Below are positions 4,230-6,942 of a stretch of 6,942 nucleotides of DNA, one piece after another. The position numbers and the translations under genes were made by a program. The first letter of the stretch is position 1; each line of letters starts with the position of its first letter. Source of the DNA: an uncultured Bacteroidota bacterium (lineage in GTDB: Bacteria > Bacteroidota > Bacteroidia > Bacteroidales > SZUA-534); the NCBI GenBank assembly GCA_937899145.1, contig CALBPW010000528.1, positions 1 to 6,942 of the forward strand, read 5' to 3'. The notes under the pieces were generated by a model that did not search any database, was not told where the DNA came from, and saw only the letters and a list, made by a program, of their open reading frames with translations.

Positions 4230-6491
4230 TCAATCCATAAATTTTCCAAAATTAAAACGAAGTCCGAAATAAATTTTTCGTCCGACAATTGGCGCATAAA
4301 CAATTGAAGCGTCAAAGTTATCGCCAAACGGATTTTCGGCTTCAATTATAGGATTTTTTTGTCGATAATCGGTCAAATTTTCAACGCCAAGATACGTTTC
4401 AACATATTTGAAGCGTTTGGTTATTTGTGCGAAAATCAGAGCGTAAGCGTCCGAGTATCTTTTATTTTCGCTGTACCCATTCATATTTGGCAGGCGACAT
4501 TTTCCGTTTAATTGCAGCGTGGCGTCAAAAATCCACTTGCGCATATTGGTTGCGTAAGCAAGGTTGATGAGCGATTTATAACGATTTATAAGTGGAGTTT
4601 CAAAATCGAAATTCTGATTAAATGCCGTATAATCAATGTGTTGAATATTATATCGAAATGCTGAATAAATGGTCATTCCCTCAAAAATTGTTGCTGACAC
4701 ATCGGCTTGTGCAGCGTAGGCGTGTGAGTGCCCTTGTAAGTTGTAGAAGAGAGCGCAATGTCTATCTTGTTCGATATCAGCAATCACGCGGTTTTTAAAA
4801 TCGGTGCGATAAAAATCGAGACTTAAAACAACATCATCGGTTTGTGTGGGAATGGTAAGAATAATATTGCCGCCATAATTCCAAGCCTCTTCAATGTCAA
4901 GTTGCGGAATATTGTGAGCATATAGCTGCCGCGAGGTTGAAAAAAGTCCGACATTTTCGCTGAGCGGATTGGCCGAGCGATAGCCTTTGCCGGCTGTGGC
5001 GCGGATTGTAAGAAAATCTGTTGGCGTATATTTCACATTAAATCGAGGCGTTATCAGCCATTTATAAAGGCTATTATAATCGGTTCTAATGCCAGCTGTA
5101 ATTATCAGATTTTTAACCGAATACTCATTATATTCGGCAAAAGCGCCAGTTATATTTTCGGTTTTATCGAGTTCAATTTCAGGAGTAAAGTTTTTTGGCA
5201 ACGAATCGGAATAAGTGTTAAGCACACCATTATATATGTAAGATACTCCCGCTGCATATTTATGTTTATCGTTAAACAGATGTGAGTTGAGAATCAAATT
5301 TGAATAGAAGTAAAGTTCATCGGCTTCAAGCGATTTTTTCCCTGCTTCGATATGGGTTTTGTGTGTGGTTAAATTGCTGATTATGCCGATGCTTTGCCCT
5401 TCTTTCTTACCAAACGGAAAGCCTGTTTTATTGCTTATTTGCAGATGTGTGTTTTTGCATTCGATTTTGAAAAGTTCGTGTTGCATATTGTCCATTCTCA
5501 TCTGTCCAGCTTTGCGCAATTCGTGTGCTGATGATACTACAAATCGTGATTGTAAACCATTGTCGCCCAAATAAATCCAACGCCCTTGAAGATTGACAGA
5601 AGACACTTTTGGCATATCGGCAAAGCCATCGTGGTTGCGGTCGTGGCGCGCTTCAACATTGTCGGGCATTAAGCTAAAGGTTGTGTGTGCGAATGCCGCA
5701 AAGCGCCATTTCTCACTTAAACGATTCTTAATCACAGCATTAACATCAGTCATTAGATATTCGTCGGTGTAAAAATCGATATACATTTTTCGCCCTTCGG
5801 CAGGACTGGCAAATGTTAAATTGATTTGCCCTGTAACTGACTCATAGCCAGACGTTACCGACGCAGCCCCTTTGCTTATCTGTATCGATTTTAGCCAAGC
5901 CGCAGGTGTGTAATTCCAACCAAACAGATAGTCAAGTCCACGAAAAACGGGAATATTTTCGCCTAATGTTTGAACGTAAACTCCTGATAATCCGAGCATT
6001 TGGATTTGCTTTGTGCCTGTTATAGCATCGGAATACGAAGTTCCTGTAGTGCCTGAATTTTCAAAACTTTCGCTCAGCGTGCAGCACGCAAGTTTAGTCA
6101 GTCCCGTGCGGTTTATGTTTTCAATTTGCCTTACATCGATACGCGAAATGTACTGGCCTTGCGTTTGAGCGGTTACTTCAACTTCTTCAATATCAACATC
6201 TTGTTTTTGCAAAACAATTTCGGCAGGAAGTTGATTCTCACATTCAACACTATAATTTTTGAATCCGACGCACGATACCGACAAAACAAATTTGCCACTT
6301 GGCAATGTAACTGAAAACCAACCATCGGCATCGGCGGAAGCGCCTGATATTAAGGTTGAGTCGGTTGATAAAATTGCAACATTGGCAAATGCCGCAGGAT
6401 TGTTATCAACATCAGCGATTCGATTTTTAATATTTTGCGGATATGTTGATATACAAATAATTACAAATATTGATGATAGGCAAAGCCGCAT
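4230..6491 (-). CDS. TonB-dependent outer-membrane receptor, probably metal-related
   Basis: This 753-residue receptor starts with a signal peptide (about 1-19, ending TYPQ). A carboxypeptidase-regulatory-like beta domain follows (about 20-97: NPAAFANVAILSTDST, DADGWF, CVGF). Next come a TonB-box-like segment EEVEVTA (102-108), the plug (about 111-229: KQIQMLGLSGVYVQ, PVFRGLDY, IQISKGAASVTSGYESVTGQIN) and a beta-barrel to the end, with closing strands such as YFGLRFNF. Receptors of this type use TonB/ExbBD energy to import bound ligands across the outer membrane. A Cys-Cys pair (136-137, LACCTLSESFE) in the plug and a D-x-N-x-D-G loop (284-294, DRNHDGFADMP) at the start of the barrel match what I recall of the subfamily paired with HMA proteins. 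The HMA gene lies 39 bases downstream, so a copper or other transition-metal substrate is likely but not proven. A strong promoter lies upstream at 6517-6547. It is not a SusC: no SusD partner follows, and it is shorter than typical SusC proteins. Confidence 0.92.
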   Translation of the reverse strand: MRLCLSSIFVIICISTYPQNIKNRIADVDNNPAAFANVAILSTDSTLISGASADADGWFSVTLPSGKFVLSVSCVGFKNYSVECENQLPAEIVLQKQDVDIEEVEVTAQTQGQYISRIDVRQIENINRTGLTKLACCTLSESFENSGTTGTSYSDAITGTKQIQMLGLSGVYVQTLGENIPVFRGLDYLFGWNYTPAAWLKSIQISKGAASVTSGYESVTGQINLTFASPAEGRKMYIDFYTDEYLMTDVNAVIKNRLSEKWRFAAFAHTTFSLMPDNVEARHDRNHDGFADMPKVSSVNLQGRWIYLGDNGLQSRFVVSSAHELRKAGQMRMDNMQHELFKIECKNTHLQISNKTGFPFGKKEGQSIGIISNLTTHKTHIEAGKKSLEADELYFYSNLILNSHLFNDKHKYAAGVSYIYNGVLNTYSDSLPKNFTPEIELDKTENITGAFAEYNEYSVKNLIITAGIRTDYNSLYKWLITPRFNVKYTPTDFLTIRATAGKGYRSANPLSENVGLFSTSRQLYAHNIPQLDIEEAWNYGGNIILTIPTQTDDVVLSLDFYRTDFKNRVIADIEQDRHCALFYNLQGHSHAYAAQADVSATIFEGMTIYSAFRYNIQHIDYTAFNQNFDFETPLINRYKSLINLAYATNMRKWIFDATLQLNGKCRLPNMNGYSENKRYSDAYALIFAQITKRFKYVETYLGVENLTDYRQKNPIIEAENPFGDNFDASIVYAPIVGRKIYFGLRFNFGKFMD

Positions 6492-6516
6492 CTGATTAAA
6501 GCATTCAAATTTGCCG

Positions 6517-6547
6517 CAAAAGTATTGTTATCGGCAGGGAAATGCAA
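6517..6547 (-). promoter_or_regulatory. Bacteroidota-type promoter of the receptor-HMA operon
   Basis: On the minus strand, TTG at 6547-6545 is followed by a 20-base spacer and a perfect -7 element TACTTTTG at 6524-6517. The predicted start of transcription is around 6510-6513, giving a leader of about 20 nt to the ATG at 6491, without a Shine-Dalgarno sequence. This is the cleanest promoter in the window. Confidence 0.75.
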
Positions 6548-6601
6548 TCACTAAAAATGGGGATTTTCAGCCTTTAATTTGCAAAGGTCTTTCCGATAAA
6601 A

Positions 6602-6634
6602 CTTTAGAAAAATTCGTAATATAAATTATTTTTG
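6602..6634 (+). promoter_or_regulatory. Bacteroidota-type promoter of glnS
   Basis: TATTTTTG at 6627-6634 is a perfect TAnnTTTG -7 element. A TTTAG at 6603-6607 lies about 20 bases upstream as an imperfect -33 element. The predicted start near 6639 leaves a leader of about 20 nt to the ATG at 6659, or about 11 nt to the alternative ATG at 6650. It faces away from the receptor promoter. Confidence 0.6.
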
Positions 6635-6658
6635 CCGTCTCAATCTAAAATGCAAATT

Positions 6659-6942
6659 ATGAGTACCGAAGAAAAGGAAACAAAGGAAGTTGAACGCAAA
6701 TCGAACTTCATTATCGAACAAGTTGAAAAAGACCTTGCCGAAGGCAAAAATGGAGGTCGCGTGCAAACACGCTTCCCGCCAGAGCCCAACGGCTATCTGC
6801 ATATTGGTCATGCCAAGGCTATCTGCCTCGACTTCGGACTTGCACAACAATATGGCGGCGTTTGCAATCTTCGCTTCGACGATACAAATCCTGTAAAGGA
6901 GGATATGGAATATGTTGGTGCTATCAAAGAAGATATTGACTG
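6659..6942 (+). CDS. glnS: Glutaminyl-tRNA synthetase, N-terminal part (runs off right edge)
   Basis: GlnRS is a class I aminoacyl-tRNA synthetase that charges tRNA-Gln with glutamine in the cytoplasm. The first 94 residues are present. They include the ATP-binding HIGH motif in [18 protein letters not shown] (39-56; HIGH at 48-51) and [12 protein letters not shown] (71-82), both very close to E. coli GlnRS as I remember it. LRFDDTNP marks the GlnRS/eukaryotic-type branch rather than bacterial GluRS (RIEDTD). An in-frame ATG at 6650 would add MQI; the ATG at 6659 (MSTEEKE) is preferred because it resembles other Bacteroidota starts and leaves a more normal leader. The KMSKS loop, anticodon-binding domain and stop lie beyond the window. 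It is the only plus-strand gene here and is divergent from the receptor. Confidence 0.97.
   Translation, partial: MSTEEKETKEVERKSNFIIEQVEKDLAEGKNGGRVQTRFPPEPNGYLHIGHAKAICLDFGLAQQYGGVCNLRFDDTNPVKEDMEYVGAIKEDID

Noticed and set aside
6496..6504. Two-codon upstream reading frame (ATG CTT TAA) in the receptor leader
   Set aside because: It is very short, lacks a ribosome-binding signal, and such a frame arises easily by chance in A/T-rich DNA.
6626..6896. Frames on both strands overlapping the glnS start
   Set aside because: The glnS frame carries the HIGH and LRFDDTNP motifs. The others are out-of-frame or antisense shadows.
1..6942. tRNA, rRNA, CRISPR array, insertion sequence, riboswitch or phage genes
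   Set aside because: No cloverleaf with T-arm, no regularly spaced repeats, no transposase or integrase motifs, and no long leader matching a known riboswitch were seen on either strand.

Overview
The window reads as chromosomal DNA of a low-to-moderate G+C Bacteroidota, probably of the order Bacteroidales. The case rests on several Bacteroidota-type -7 elements (TAnnTTTG) at sensible places upstream of genes, start codons without Shine-Dalgarno sequences, a TonB-dependent receptor with an N-terminal carboxypeptidase-regulatory-like domain, a lipoprotein joining an OmpA-like domain to TPRs, and the pairing of recF with a short DUF721/DciA gene. The phylum is a firm inference. I cannot name the genus.

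Layout, left to right. Positions 1-248 hold the start of a minus-strand gene resembling small Bacteroidota antitoxin-type proteins; it runs off the left edge and its tail looks unlike the family. Positions 249-464 hold a candidate promoter/operator for that gene and a strong terminator (411-447) for the next gene. At 465-2201 is a 578-residue outer-membrane-type lipoprotein (OmpA-like plus TPR). It is preceded by a leader of about 88 nt containing two hairpins and a good promoter at 2293-2321. Next come dciA-like (2357-2647) and recF (2649-3752), spaced by one nucleotide and surely co-transcribed. The recF -7 element sits only four bases before its ATG, which suggests a leaderless mRNA. After a short gap with an inverted repeat come a secreted HMA (MxCxxC) protein (3834-4190) and a 753-residue TonB-dependent receptor (4230-6491). 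These form a receptor-HMA operon driven by a near-ideal promoter at 6517-6547. Finally, glnS (glutaminyl-tRNA synthetase) starts divergently at 6659 and runs off the right edge.

The genes fall into three functional groups: DNA replication and repair (recF, dciA-like), envelope structure (the OmpA/TPR lipoprotein), and probable metal acquisition or handling (the receptor plus HMA protein). glnS is a housekeeping gene.

I do not see a wholly new system. The points most worth a second look are the receptor-HMA metal module with a Cys-Cys pair in the plug, the apparently leaderless recF, the structured 5' leader of the OmpA-like lipoprotein, and the odd antitoxin-like fragment at the left edge. 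There are no tRNAs, rRNAs, CRISPR arrays, insertion sequences or prophage genes.
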